Origin: Siphonodentalium dalli
Lineage: Eukaryota; Mollusca; Scaphopoda; Gadilida; Siphonodentaliidae
Length of the DNA stretch: 64,000 nucleotides
Assembly: GCA_032622095.1 (NCBI GenBank)
Contig: CP136063.1
Coordinates: 216,087,982-216,151,981 of the forward strand
Reading direction: 5' to 3'
The notes beneath the pieces are model-generated. The model was given only the letters and a program-made list of their open reading frames with translations, did no database searches and was not told where the DNA came from. Positions 10,236 to 21,355 of this stretch are shown here, piece by piece (position 1 is the first letter of the stretch; every line of letters starts with the position of its first letter). Both the position numbers and the translations under genes were made by a program.

Positions 10236-12522
10236 CATAACCGCCCCCTCCCAATCCGATTTTATATTGGATTCGAAATAAATTGATTGAGCCCACATAC
10301 CAACATGTAATAATCAAATTGTCAGAGCGGGCGAGGGATTCTGACAAACCGCAATCCGTTAACTGAATTCTCGCTTGATGAGTAGTTACTGGATTCCCAT
10401 TGTTTCATTTCTAGGAATGTTTAGCTAATATAAGTTAAACAAACAGCCACATGCTTAATTGTTGAACGTGTATTAATTAACCCTACATTTGTGTGTATCC
10501 GACGTCAATTTCATCTGAGCCACATAGCCAATTAAGAATGCAGCATTCCAATTAATGTTCCAATGGGCCTAGATTCTGCTTCTTTGTGGATGAGATTGGA
10601 ACTCCACGTCCATGATGGCCACCAAAATGGCAACCGGAAGTGGAAAAATTGATATTTTTTTTACTAATATCTCTTATATCAGTTTCTGCTCAATGGAACT
10701 GGTTCAGAACTGTTACTTTTTGGTATACTGTTCATGTTGACTGACCATTGGAGCAATAAAATATGTCATTCTTGGGCTCCCAGGCATTTCGATCCCTCAA
10801 AAATTCGATGTTATAGAACACGGTCACCATTGGGCTGCTAGTCATATTTCAACAAGAGCTGATAGGAACAGTGTAATTATGTAAGTGAGGCTGGTGTGGT
10901 CATTGTCACAAGGCATCGATCACTGTCATGGCCAGCTTTTTAAATCGATCACAAATGTAGCCAGCTTTTCTGTGGTGATCACTTTTCATATTCATGCGAG
11001 CCTCAATGAACAAAATTAGGTTAATCTCATTGTTCTGAGTTGATGGATGAGAAACAACTTGAATATTAATTTGATATTAGTTCATCTAATAATCTAACGT
11101 TTCTGATCAATGCCGTTAGAATGCTCGAATTATGTTCCAATATAAGTTGATTAATTGGAGAATGACGTCGACAGTTTAGACACGACCGCGATGACATTTG
11201 GTGAGGTGTATATATGTGTACCTGGAGTGAATATGGTTATGCTTGCAGTGGTTATATGGCCTCATGATTCTATAATTCTAGCATCACCGACTGAACCAGA
11301 GAGTCATGAATGGACACTTGCCAAATTATATTAATCTCCTCCTGACACTGTTGTACCAGGAAGCCAGGGAGATACCAACATTAATCGAGATGGTGAGCAA
11401 TGGGAAGCTGTCACGTCGACAGAGGAAACATACAAATGTGATGACGGGCAAGATATTCGATCTATTTTTATTGTTTGCTTTTTTTATGTTATTGTTTTAA
11501 AATATAAAATTTCATCTTAAAACGTTTTAACTTTCATGACTTAATAAAATTTGATTTAAAAAAAATTATCTGAAGGCCCCAGTTTGCCAGACTTGAGGTC
11601 CCAGTTAGCCAAGGTCACAGTTAGCTGGCTCCGTATATATTAATCAAAAGCAGTGACTGCATGCCGATGGCGAAATCGTTTTCACTAGTTTATCGCCGAT
11701 AGAAGCGTCCCGATTCGCAAAGTAAATATTCACCATTTAGAGTAGTTCAGACAATGTTTTCTATGGAGTGGTACGGTCGATTTGCTTGAGATTCCCGGTG
11801 ATGTTAGTAGAATGCTACATTCCCCCAGTTGGCACAGCACCTGAATACTAACTTATCAGTTTCACGCACCCAACAAATACATAATATGTGGTTAAGATTA
11901 GTTATAACAGTATTGTTGACCTCGGGTAATATTATATACAATAGTTTATTTCAAGCAATGTTGCTCATATGGATGTATACAATATAATATATAACAACAA
12001 AGAATCACAAAATTTAGAAATTGCGTATTTTGATTTGCATTATGTCTATAATATAGAATTCGAAGTTTAAAATAGTCCTGATCTGTACTGACAGTTTTTC
12101 ATAATAATAAGAGGCTCCCAGAGATTGAGGGAGCCTGTCAAATATCAAAATGTGCACGAAACTAACACAAGGGCCCTGTTTCAGCTTGTAGATTTATGTG
12201 GCACACCCCCCTGTAGGTACGCACTTTGAATGGTATGATTATTTAAATCGAAACGGGTGTAAGTACTTCCGGTTTCGATTTCTTCAGAACATTTTGCCAT
12301 ATTTTCCTCACTCACAATATGACAATTTTCTCAGCTTAGAGTCTGTACACTTGCTGTATACCGATACTATATGTGCACAAGAATATGGACCATTCACACG
12401 CCGATAGAGCGTAGGGAGATAGGGATAAGTAAAATGTACTTATAATGATCTTATCAATATTTTTTCTTCTTCAAAATATTAAGTTATTTTAGTTAACACT
12501 AAAACTTGAGTAAAAGTAAAAC
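10236..12522. other. Intergenic stretch without recognised gene
   Basis: No coding exon or repeat was recognised with confidence. A small inverted repeat (GGCTCCC/GGGAGCC, 12113-12136) is present. Frames at 11306-11500 and 12198-12407 lack domains and splice support. Confidence 0.35.
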
Positions 12523-12599
12523 AGGTCTGGAATTTGGAAAATAGCTGTATTCAGTTAGCCTAGCTGAATTCAGCTATATCATATATGTTCTAGGCATAG

Positions 12600-13063
12600 A
12601 GGAAAACCAGAGACAAAAACACTCTAGACCTGGTCTTAACATCAGATCCTGCACACATACAAACAATCAACATAAATTCAGGAGTATCCGACCACGATAT
12701 TGTATGCATAACAGCAAATCTAAAACCATCAATCACCAAAGCATCACCTAGAACAGTATATCTATACTCCAAAGCAGACTGGGAGAGCTTCAGGGAATAC
12801 ATCCGCACTAACTTTGCCACCATCTTTTGCTCCAAGATATCAGTACTTAGAGGAAATATGGACCCAGTTCAAACACCACATTGGAATAGGTACCTCAAAA
12901 TTTGTCCCTAAGAAAAACATTAAAACCAAAACACCTCTAGCCTGGATCAACAAACGTATCAAGCGCATTATCAAAAGGAGGGACCACTTATACCAACAGT
13001 CTGGCAACAGATGAAAAGATTGATTGATCAGTCAGCCCAGTAATTAAACAAAAGCACAGGGCC
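12600..13063 (+). pseudogene. Remnant of LINE endonuclease C-terminus and linker, frameshifted
   Basis: A translation from about 12615 gives ETKTLLDLVLTSDPAHIQ, then SGVSDHDIVCITA. The LDLVLT..SDHDIV pattern is the end of an APE-type endonuclease. Reading continues through YSKADWESFREYIRTNF and, after a frame change near 12830, through a basic segment (TPLAWINKRIKRIIKRRDHL). At 13012-13025 there are stop codons, and the downstream RT frame is in another register. The endonuclease N-terminus is absent because the element is truncated. Confidence 0.7.
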
Positions 13064-14947
13064 ATGAAACGTCTAGCTAAGAAAGAAATTAAGCTGGCAT
13101 ATGATAAACACCTCAGCACCATCCTTGAAGTTGCCAATGAAAACTCACGTGACGACTCTCAAAACAACAACTACCGACCAATTACTAAGAGTCTGTTCTC
13201 ATTTATTAAGAATACCCGACAGTCTCAGAGCAGCGTTGGACCCATAAAAGACCCAGCAGGTAAAATACAAACAAACAATATAGACAAAGCAAATACCCTA
13301 AATAATCAATTTCAGTCAGTCTTCTCACCCAGGAACCCTCTCACTCTGTCACAATTCTCTCTAGCCTCCATCAGGGGCCATTTCAGTGAAACCTTTGTGA
13401 CCACCAACAACTTTGGATATCCCAACATGGAAAACATAGAGGTATCAGAGGAAGGAATCCTTAAACTCCTATCAAATCTTAAAATAAACAAAGCAGCTGG
13501 GCCAGACAATATTAAACCAATTATTCTGAAACAACTCCGATACGAAATTGCCCCCCTTCTTACCAATCTTATTCAAAAGACCTTGAAGGAAGGTGTCCTC
13601 CCACAGGACTGGACAAAGTGTAATGTGGTTCCTGTATACAAGAAGGGTGATAAAACAAACCCGGCAAATTATAGACCGATCACCCTTACCTGTATCATCT
13701 GCAAACTAACTGAGCACATCATCGCATCCAACATCACGAAGCATCTGAAAAAGAATAAGATCCTCTCTGATCTGCAGCATGGCTTCAGGGAAAGAAAATC
13801 ATGTGAAACACAACTCGTGCAACTAGCTGATGATCTTTTCAGACACCTTGCTGCAGGACAGCAGACTGATCTTATCTTGCTTAATTTCAGTAAAGCCTTT
13901 GACAAGGTAAACCATGGCAAATTGCTCTATAAACTTGAACATTACGGCATTGGTGGAACCACATTAAACTGGATCAGAGCCTTTCTCAACAACAGAACCC
14001 AAGTTGTTGTACTGGAGGGGGATGCCTCCTCTGAAGTCTCAGTGACATCTGGGGTACCCCAGGGCTCTGTCCTGGGGCCCCTGATGTTCCTGGTGTACAT
14101 CAATGATTTACCAAACCACATAACTGCTCAAACACGCTTATTTGCTGATGACACCGCACTATACATGACAATAACTAACTCGAAAGACTGCGAACAATTA
14201 CAAAATTACCTAAACAAACTACAGACATGGGAGCAAAATTGGGATATGGCCTTCAACCCCTCAAAATGTCAAGTCCTCACAGTCAGCCGCAAAGCAAAAC
14301 CCATAATTTGGGACTACATCCTACACTCCCAAGTACTTGATCATGTCAATAACGCGCGATATTTGGGAATCGACCTCACAAACAATCTCTCATTTAATGC
14401 CCACATACAACGAACAACTCTAAGTGCAAATCAGTCCCTGGGATTCTTAAAAAGGAATATCAAAACACAAAATAAAGCACTCAAGAAAGCAGCTTATCAG
14501 GCCATGGTTAGACAAAAGTTTGAGTATGCCGCTGCAATTTGGTCCCCTCATACCTCAGAAAACATAACTAAAATTGAACGAGTACAAAATCGGGCCATCC
14601 GTTGGATTTTTAATGACTATTCAAGATTCTCAAGTTTGTCAAAAATGAGGACAGAATTAGAACTGAAACCCCTTGAGGACAGAAGAACCATCTCAAAATT
14701 ATCCCTCTTCAGTAAAATAGTCCATAATCAAGTAGATATTACAATCTCAGATTACCTTCAGAAACCACTCAGACACAGCAGATATAGCAACGCTGACACT
14801 TATCGTCGAATTCATACTGGGCCAAACTATTTCAGACATTCATTCTTCCCATCAACTGCTATACTCTGGAACCAACTCCCGCCTGATCTGATCAAGCTCT
14901 CTGACCCTGACCAGTTCAGGAGGAGAGCTTATCAGCTACAACCATGA
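13064..14947 (+). pseudogene. LINE reverse transcriptase, long open frame with a catalytic substitution
   Basis: The 627-codon frame carries the non-LTR RT blocks in order: KAAGPDNI, then NYRPITLT, LNFSKAFDKVNH (about 273-284), SGVPQGSVLGPLMFLVYIND, TRLFADDTALY (about 357-367), NPSKCQVL and YLGIDL. A thumb/C-terminal part follows with KIERVQNRAIRWI and SFFPSTAILWNQLP near the end. The palm motif A aspartate is replaced by Asn (residue 274, codon AAT at 13883-13885), while the FADD pair is kept. Loss of that aspartate should abolish polymerisation, so this copy is probably inactive despite its open frame. The first ATG is simply the first in frame after the upstream stops and is probably not the ancestral start. 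Assignment to CR1/Jockey rather than RTE or I rests on motif style only. Confidence 0.85.
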
Positions 14948-15119
14948 ACCTGACAGCAACCTTTGTTTTTAAAATGCTTTTATCTGTACATATTCTTTTA
15001 ACTGACAAACTTGTCACCCTATCACTCTATTCTCCACTAACTTGAACTGACTGCGCCTGGTGATAACACCCATATATGGGGGTCGACCAGTACCAATAGA
15101 TAGATAGATAGACATAGTA

Positions 15120-15360
15120 TGGGATTAGATACGACAGCGCCCAATGTTTATGTTTTGAAGTGAGAGATAACTCTTAAGATGTCCGTTATTTCGTTAAATA
15201 TTACTTTTACGAAATAACGGGCATTTAAAGATTTACACCACAAAGGCTCAAACTTCGCAAAACGTATAAGAAATGATAAACTCAGGGTGGGTGGGCTTGG
15301 GGGAGGCGGATGGCACTGTACAGAAGTCAGCCCAAAAAACACCTGTCGTATTTAATCCCA
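15120..15360. mobile_element. Hairpin MITE at the LINE 3' end
   Basis: TGGGATTAGATACGACAG at the left is matched by CTGTCGTATTTAATCCCA at the right (one mismatch). An inner inverted repeat (CCGTTATTTCGT / ACGAAATAACGG) lies at about 15183-15222. There is no coding capacity, and no target duplication is certain. Confidence 0.7.
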
Positions 15361-16314
15361 GATATTGCCAATGTTCTATTCTCGAACCGGCTGTTTTTCA
15401 ATAATAAAACTAGAAGTACTAATTTGCACATCAAATTTAGGTCACCCTATTATCCGATCACTTTCAACTAAATCAGAAACGTCACAAGTTTGTTTTGTCA
15501 TAAAGTGTTGCAATTTATCGACACAGCAATTTTGATTTTTTTTTTTAAGTTGCTACGACGAGAGGTGAATGTAAATATCCTGGGGACTATTTCCTGTGAA
15601 AACGTAAAAAAAAAATATACCCCATCAAAGACACTCGTGACTCGTGTACTTCTTCCCGGTGCTAAAAGTTAGTAAAACGGAAAGGAGCATTAGAATGATG
15701 TACCGGTACATAACTTGAAGCATTTGAACTCACACACCAGTAACAGGTTGTGAGCGATACCGATATCGATTCGTAATGGTATTATACAGATACTAGTAGT
15801 GTGCTGTAAGCTGAAGTGGTGAGTTGTGCTTGCTCACTTAATCTCGGGCTAGAGATCATGTCCCCCTGTTCAACTATTTAATAATTTTAGAGCACCAATC
15901 AAATTGCATTTGTGCAGCTCCGGATTACTATTTCCGAAACTGATAAAGACATTGCATTTCGGCATTGAATATTGTATTAAATATAGTTTTCAAGGTATTC
16001 CACAATGATAAGAGAGTTTATGAAACTGTTATGACCAACATCAATCGCCGTAGTGATTTTTAATGTTCACATAATCAACATCACCATGTCAACAAAACGC
16101 AGCACTTTGTCACGAAACTGGTGAGGGTATTGATTTGCTTGAAAGTGATTGGGGAATGGTGTAAACTAGTTTTGATGTGCAAATTAGCGTTTCTACATGT
16201 AGTTAATTATCGAAAAACAGCCAGTTTTGAGAGTAGAATATATACATGTAGCTGAATTCAGCTAGGTTAGCTGAATACAGCTATTGTGTCTGTATTCTCA
16301 CATTTGCCAGACCT

Positions 16315-16496
16315 CATAAAATTTATTTTACAGTTCTCCATCTTCATCCGCAATTTTGTCCGAGACCATCCATTTGAAGTACGCTTATCTGGGCCACAAA
16401 TAATTGCACATCTCGAGAAATAACAAACTTCAAAAATCGATATCTGATCACTCCAAGCTTTGATGGTTTGATCAAAGGCGATTTGATTAACCCTTT
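16315..16496. other. Short spacer
   Basis: Nothing recognised between the foldback arm and the next TTAA-flanked hairpin. Confidence 0.4.
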
Positions 16497-16638
16497 CAGT
16501 GCCAAGTCCGATTTTTGTATCAACCCATATTTCCTTCCTTTCCATCAATGTATCAAATTATTATAATCAATAAATTTGAAAAATGATCAAGGAAATATGG
16601 GTTGATACAAAAATCGGACTTGGCACTGAAAGGGTTAA
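16497..16638. mobile_element. TTAA-flanked MITE, family D
   Basis: TTAA stands at both ends (16497-16500 and 16635-16638). The terminal inverted repeat begins CCCTTTCAGTGCCAAGTCCG and extends through TTTTTGTATCAACCCATA on both arms. The ends and the TTAA target fit the piggyBac superfamily. It is non-coding. Confidence 0.85.
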
Positions 16639-16701
16639 CAATGACTAATCTTCTTATTGAACTTACAAATTGGGTACATAAAAATGCCACTTCTGCATAT
16701 G

Positions 16702-16918
16702 TACAGTAATGCCCTAAGTAATCAACTCTTTAACCACAGCAGAATTATGGGTAACTTTTCATGATTTAGTCGGAAATATGGCTTGTTGCCATTCATCGGA
16801 AAGCTCTCGGCGAGAGCTTTCCGATGAATGGCAACAAGCCATATTTCCGACTAAATCATGAAAAGTTACCCATAATTCTGCTGTGGTTAAAGAGTCGATT
16901 ACTTAGGGCATTACTGTA
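16702..16918. mobile_element. Family A hairpin MITE, near-perfect
   Basis: Each arm is about 105 bp and the arms match almost base for base from CAGTAATGCCCTAAGTAATC to the loop near 16810. Each arm includes CCACAGCAGAATTATGGGTA and GAAATATGGCTTGTTGCC. TA stands at both borders. The arms are so alike that the copy is young or has been homogenised. Confidence 0.85.
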
Positions 16919-17800
16919 TTTACCTGGAATATATTTCTGAAGGTAAAGGACACAAGGTTACCACGTCTTGTCTGATTGGATACACCCCTGGCATCCATTT
17001 ATGAGAAACATTTTTTCCAAAGTGACTGAACTATATAAAGCATGTATATCGAAAGTTCGTGAACATGTATTTACATGTATCGATGTAATTAGTAAATATT
17101 CATGATGACAACTATTCTAAGTCGTTGCCCCACTTTCCTTCACCATTACTCAATAAAGAATGTTCCTGTTAAGGTATTCCTGATATGGTGCGATATAAAG
17201 GGCATTTGTATATGTGATTACTTTTTAAACCGGAAATTGCTATCACTTTGACGGGTATATAAAGCATGTATATCGAAAGTTTGTCTACATGTATGTATTT
17301 GTATATGTTATCCCTCCTTCGAAAAGTGTTATATATAACTGGATGTTCAAATGAACCACGGCCAATGTTTCTATCGATGTAAGCGCATGCTATTATAATG
17401 CTATATTGTTATGCGTAATTGACACAAAGAGGTTGATAATATATGCCCAAAGCCATATATAAATAGATAAGCTGGCAAACAGCATATGGCAGTGACAAAT
17501 TGGTTAGTTATCCAATATGGATGTCGCTTTGTTTTTGATAGTAACAGGAATTCCCCTATCGCAACGTCATTGTCACGTGTTAAATCATGTGCCTGCACCG
17601 ACCACTGATCATGCAACTTCAATCACGTGACTTCGTCTACAACATAAGATCTTCGGTATTCTCCGGAATTTGTTTTCCCTTATAAAAACAAAATTAGCAA
17701 TCAAACACAATTTTATTTGGGCAAATTGGACATTTTGATTATATAATATTGATACATTAATAGAAAGAAAGTACTAAACTTTTATCAGAATAATATTCCT
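16919..17800. other. Intergenic stretch without recognised gene
   Basis: A block AAGCATGTATATCGAAAGTT occurs at about 17038 and again near 17264, showing a small local duplication. No coding exon was seen. Confidence 0.4.
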
Positions 17801-18400
17801 TTAAAGGGGTACTGTACGCCATTTTCAATAAATTTCCGGTGATAACAACGATCTATTATCGATACTATATAGAAATATAAGTAATTTGAGTCGAAGATGT
17901 ATTCTGTAAACGCTCAGGTTAATAGGCTATCTTAAAATTTAATAATTTAAAAGTTAATAATTTAATATAAATTGATTTTATGGCTCCAGCCATAAAATGG
18001 CGTCTCTTAAAATTCGAATTTCCGTGTACAAAACGTAATCAAATTATAATTGAGGGATATTGGATTAGGAAAACAATTGCACACACGATCGTTTGAAACA
18101 TTATGCTTATACGGGGAGAAAACCCAAGCCACTCATTGACTAGTGACGGTACACTAACTTAAATGAGTATATGGGACTACTAACCATATAATATAATGTT
18201 TATTTGATTCATTTGGTTGAAAACTTTACAAAAATTACTCGACAACGACAATTTGTATTTTTGCATTCCGGTAAATTTGCCATCCGTAACAATACTTCGT
18301 ACTCAACAAACTTTCAAAAAATGGAAAAGTTGTTACATTATTCTCCGACTCGGGGATTATAGAAACCAACAACAACATCTTGGGTACAGTACCCCTTTAA
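17801..18400. mobile_element. 600-bp TTAA-flanked MITE with AGGGGTACTGTAC ends
   Basis: TTAA at 17801-17804 and 18397-18400 encloses inverted ends AGGGGTACTGTAC and GTACAGTACCCCT. The inside is AT-rich with no transposase. The TTAA target suggests a piggyBac-type mover, but these ends differ from the CCCTTT group and could belong to another family. Confidence 0.7.
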
Positions 18401-18604
18401 GTAGAACAATAAATATACTTTTAAAGCTTTCTTCTTTGTTGATCTGTTTTTGCTAGCACACTATATGAATGCCCTGATTCCTGTCCCCATATAAATATGA
18501 CAGTTGAGAAGATATAATTGTTAAAGTGACTTAATTCGGTCACCATTTGTCGAGGTTGTGAAATTTGAACACCAAAAAAATCCTTAGAATAAAATATGGA
18601 GAAT

Positions 18605-19262
18605 TAGAGGTGCCACGATTATTGATTTTGATCATCAATAATTGGTCGTCAATAATCGACTATAATCAATTAATTGTACCTAATATTAATAACATCAGTG
18701 GAAGTATTCCGTAATAATGTTATAATGTTACGGAAACTATAAGTTTCAGCAAACTTCCAGAGAGTTGATAACAATCACAAAGATGGGCCCCGCCCGCAAA
18801 TTTCAGGACTCAGAACAAGCTAAGTATTTGATAATAGTCAATTTCATTCAGCAGTCACCACACGATAAACGATAGCCTGTACTGGTAACATCTAAGTATA
18901 AAGTATACACTTGCTGCAAATGACACCATGGAGAACATCACTGATTGAAATGCCGTAGGTTCCCTTGTTTCGAGAGAATGTCAATCAACTCCCCTTTGGT
19001 CCAATGAGATTCAAGGGCGAGTGCATTCAGTTCATTGACAGTCAGCCCATTTCAAAGACATAGTGCCGCCTTTCTTGTAGAAATATACAACGACGTTGCC
19101 ATAAGTTCAAAGCTGCAGTGCCGCCAATATGAAGAATATACAAAGACCCGAAGAGTAACCATGTCGCATCACCAAATGAACTGCCGACTTTTTGCTACAT
19201 ATATTAGTAGTACATGTACTCATATTGTCGGAATCTCTTTGATACATGATCAAAGATTGTTA
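18605..19262. repeat. Long dispersed repeat, copy 1 (copy 2 at 55247-56160)
   Basis: It begins GAGGTGCCACGATTATTGAT followed by ATAATCGACTATAATC-type AT-rich sequence, which resembles hAT transposon ends. Blocks such as GTTACGGAAACTATAAGTTT, GATAGCCTGTAC and AACCATGTCGCATCA recur in the same order 36.6 kb further right. A short minus-strand segment reads NELNALALES in both copies, possibly a decayed coding remnant. No terminal repeat at the right end was found. Confidence 0.7.
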
Positions 19263-19376
19263 ACCCCTCGGTTGTAGATTAAACTGTGTAAAACAAACAC
19301 GGTATTGAACAATACCCGGCATTTTCCAACGTCCGAAATAAATAACGCAGATTAATCAACGACGGAAATAGTAACT

Positions 19377-21095
19377 GATTATCATCTTTATCAACGGTTC
19401 CTCCCCTTTTCTGCCCCTGACAACAACAGCGTCACTTTAGAAAATTATAACCCACACTATTATCTTCCTCGTAAAAAGATACCACTGTTAGACCCCTTTG
19501 GAGCTACATGTATCTAGATGGTCCCCTGTGAAATTAAATAGAACACAGACAGACACACATTAGCAAATATACAGTAATGCTCTAATTAATCGACTTCTTA
19601 ACCACAGCAGAATTATGGGTAACTTTTCAGGATTTAGTCGGAAATATGGCTTGTTGCCATTCATCGGAAAGCTCTCATCGAGAGTGAGAGTTTTCCGATG
19701 AATGGCAACAAGCCATATTTCCGACTAAATCCTGAAAAGTTACCCATAATTCTGCTGTGGTTAAGAAGTCGATTAATTAGAGCATTACTGTAGGCACCAA
19801 CTGTGGCATCTTTATAACCCCCATGATTTGATTCCTCGTATCATTGGAGAAGAACGTGTATGAATTTGGTGTTAATTTGCGCTTTATAACATTTTATCAT
19901 GTGACCCCCCCCTCCTAACCCTGACTCAAGCGGCGCCACTTTTGTCATCTTTAAACCAAACAATTAGACTCATTATGAAGATGACTATATATAAAATTGG
20001 TGGAAATCTAAACTAAACTAAACAAATTAAAGAACAAATTTATTGCCCCCAATTTGGCATAAAAAACCACATGATTAGATTCCTCGTATCATGAGAAGAA
20101 TGTGCATCAATTTGGTGCAAATTGGCCTAAAATATATTTTTATAAATTTTGGTGCCCCTCTCCCCTTCAGAGCACCCCTGGCTCGAATGATGCTACCTCT
20201 TGACAACGTTAATATGTATCAATTTGGTAGAAATCGGCGTTAAAAATATTTGTTATCAATTTTGGTGCTATTCTCCCCATCCATGTAAGCCTGACTCGAA
20301 TGGCATAACACTTTTGACAGATTATACCACACAATTTGACTTCCGATATCATGGAGATAATTATGTATGTTTTGTGGTAATCGGCGACTTGACAAATTCT
20401 TATCAAATTTAGTCCCCCCCCCCCCATCTCTCACCCAAATGGCACCAATTTGGCATCTTTAAATCACAGGATGAGATTTGTCATATCATGGAGAAGAATG
20501 TTCATCAATTTGGTGCAAATCGGCACTAAAATTAATTTTTATCAATTTTGGTGCCGTTCTCCCCCTCCATGCACCCCTGACTCAAACAGCCCCACTTTTG
20601 ACATCTTTAAACCAGACAATTTAGACTCCTAATATAATGGTAATGATTATGTATAAGTTTGGTGGTAATCGGCAACTAAACAAATTCTTATGGAATTTAG
20701 TGTCCCCCCCCCCATCCTCACCCAAACAGCACCAATTTGGCATCTTTAAACCACACGATTAGATACCTCGTATCATGGAGAAGAATGTGCATCAATTTGG
20801 TGCAAATTGGCCCAAATAATATTTTATCAATTTTGGTGCCCCTCTCCCCTTCAGGGCACACCTGGCTCAAATGACACTAACTCTGACAGCTTTAAGCCAC
20901 ACCATTAAATTCCTCAACATGGAGATGATTATGTATATATTTGGTGGAAATCGTCAAACAATTTTTTTGCTGTCCCTCCTCCACCTTTTCTGCCCTTGAC
21001 AACAACAGCGTCCCTTTAGAAGATTCTGACCTGCACCATTATCTTTCTCGTAAAAAGTTCCCTCTATAGAACACAGACAGACATTCACAAATATA
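19377..21095. repeat. Degenerate tandem array of about 150/300 bp units
   Basis: Units with GGCATCTTTAAACCACA, CTCGTATCATGGAGAAGAAT, CATCAATTTGGTGCAAAT, C-runs and CTCCCC recur from about 19800 to 20990. Framing copies of TTTTCTGCCCCTGACAACAA and GAACACAGACAGACA lie at both ends (19400-19555 and 20985-21085). A family A MITE is inserted at 19570-19792. Sequence is too diverged for coding use. Confidence 0.65.
19570..19792. mobile_element. Family A hairpin MITE, near-perfect
   Basis: It has the same arms as the copy at 16702-16918, bordered by TA, with CAGTAATGCTCTAATTAATC at the left and its complement at the right. The loop region (CATCGAGAGTGAGAG) differs from other copies. Confidence 0.85.
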
Positions 21096-21180
21096 GATAT
21101 AGACAGTTAGAAGATAGAAGATGCATTGGCACAGGGTTTTCACAAAATTTCAGGAAGTTCTATTCATGTAAGGGTTAATG

Positions 21181-21355
21181 TTTGTTCTTTTCCAGGTAAG
21201 GTGAATGGCCCCATGGTTATTTCGATATCCAATTAATCATAATCTCTGGTTAAGTTAAATATGTTTATTTCAGGTCAAGTGAAATGGACTCTTCAACTAA
21301 GACACCACTCAATGATGAATCTATCTAGGCATCATCCATAAACAAGCCCTCCAAA
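21181..21355 (+). other. WDR24: Probable WDR24 5' untranslated region with two candidate acceptors
   Basis: Two similar pyrimidine-AG sites precede the start codon: TTCTTTTCCAG ending at 21195 and TTTATTTCAG ending at 21273. An in-frame stop TAG at 21326 separates the start codon from upstream sequence, which supports ATG 21356 as the initiator. Upstream non-coding exons were not located. Confidence 0.5.

Larger units (their letters stand above)
12593..15119 (+). mobile_element. CR1/Jockey-like non-LTR retrotransposon, 5'-truncated
   Basis: The insert begins inside the endonuclease region and runs through a long reverse-transcriptase frame to a short tail of GATA repeats at 15096-15113, the kind of simple 3' tail usual in CR1-type LINEs. 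It lies in the left arm of a foldback element, with an 8-bp duplication ATGTTCTA around the whole insert. A smaller hairpin element (15120-15360) sits at its 3' end. The 5' end of the LINE is missing, so this is a dead-on-arrival type copy. Confidence 0.85.
12523..16314. mobile_element. Diverged foldback element split by nested insertions
   Basis: The right arm 16046-16314 is the inverted complement of the left arm, which is now in two pieces: 12523-12592 and 15379-15563. Matching blocks in order include AGGTCTGG, TAGCTGTATTCAG, TAGCTGAATTCAGCTA, GGCTGTTTTTC and AATTTGCACATCA. Joining the two left pieces restores a continuous match to the right arm. The interrupting DNA (12593-15370) is flanked by ATGTTCTA at 12585-12592 and 15371-15378, which is its target duplication. 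Arms are about 260 bp each, with about 480 bp between them. No transposase was seen. Confidence 0.75.

Noticed and set aside
13312-13920. Minus-strand frames inside the LINE
   Set aside because: Antisense shadows of the reverse-transcriptase coding sequence.
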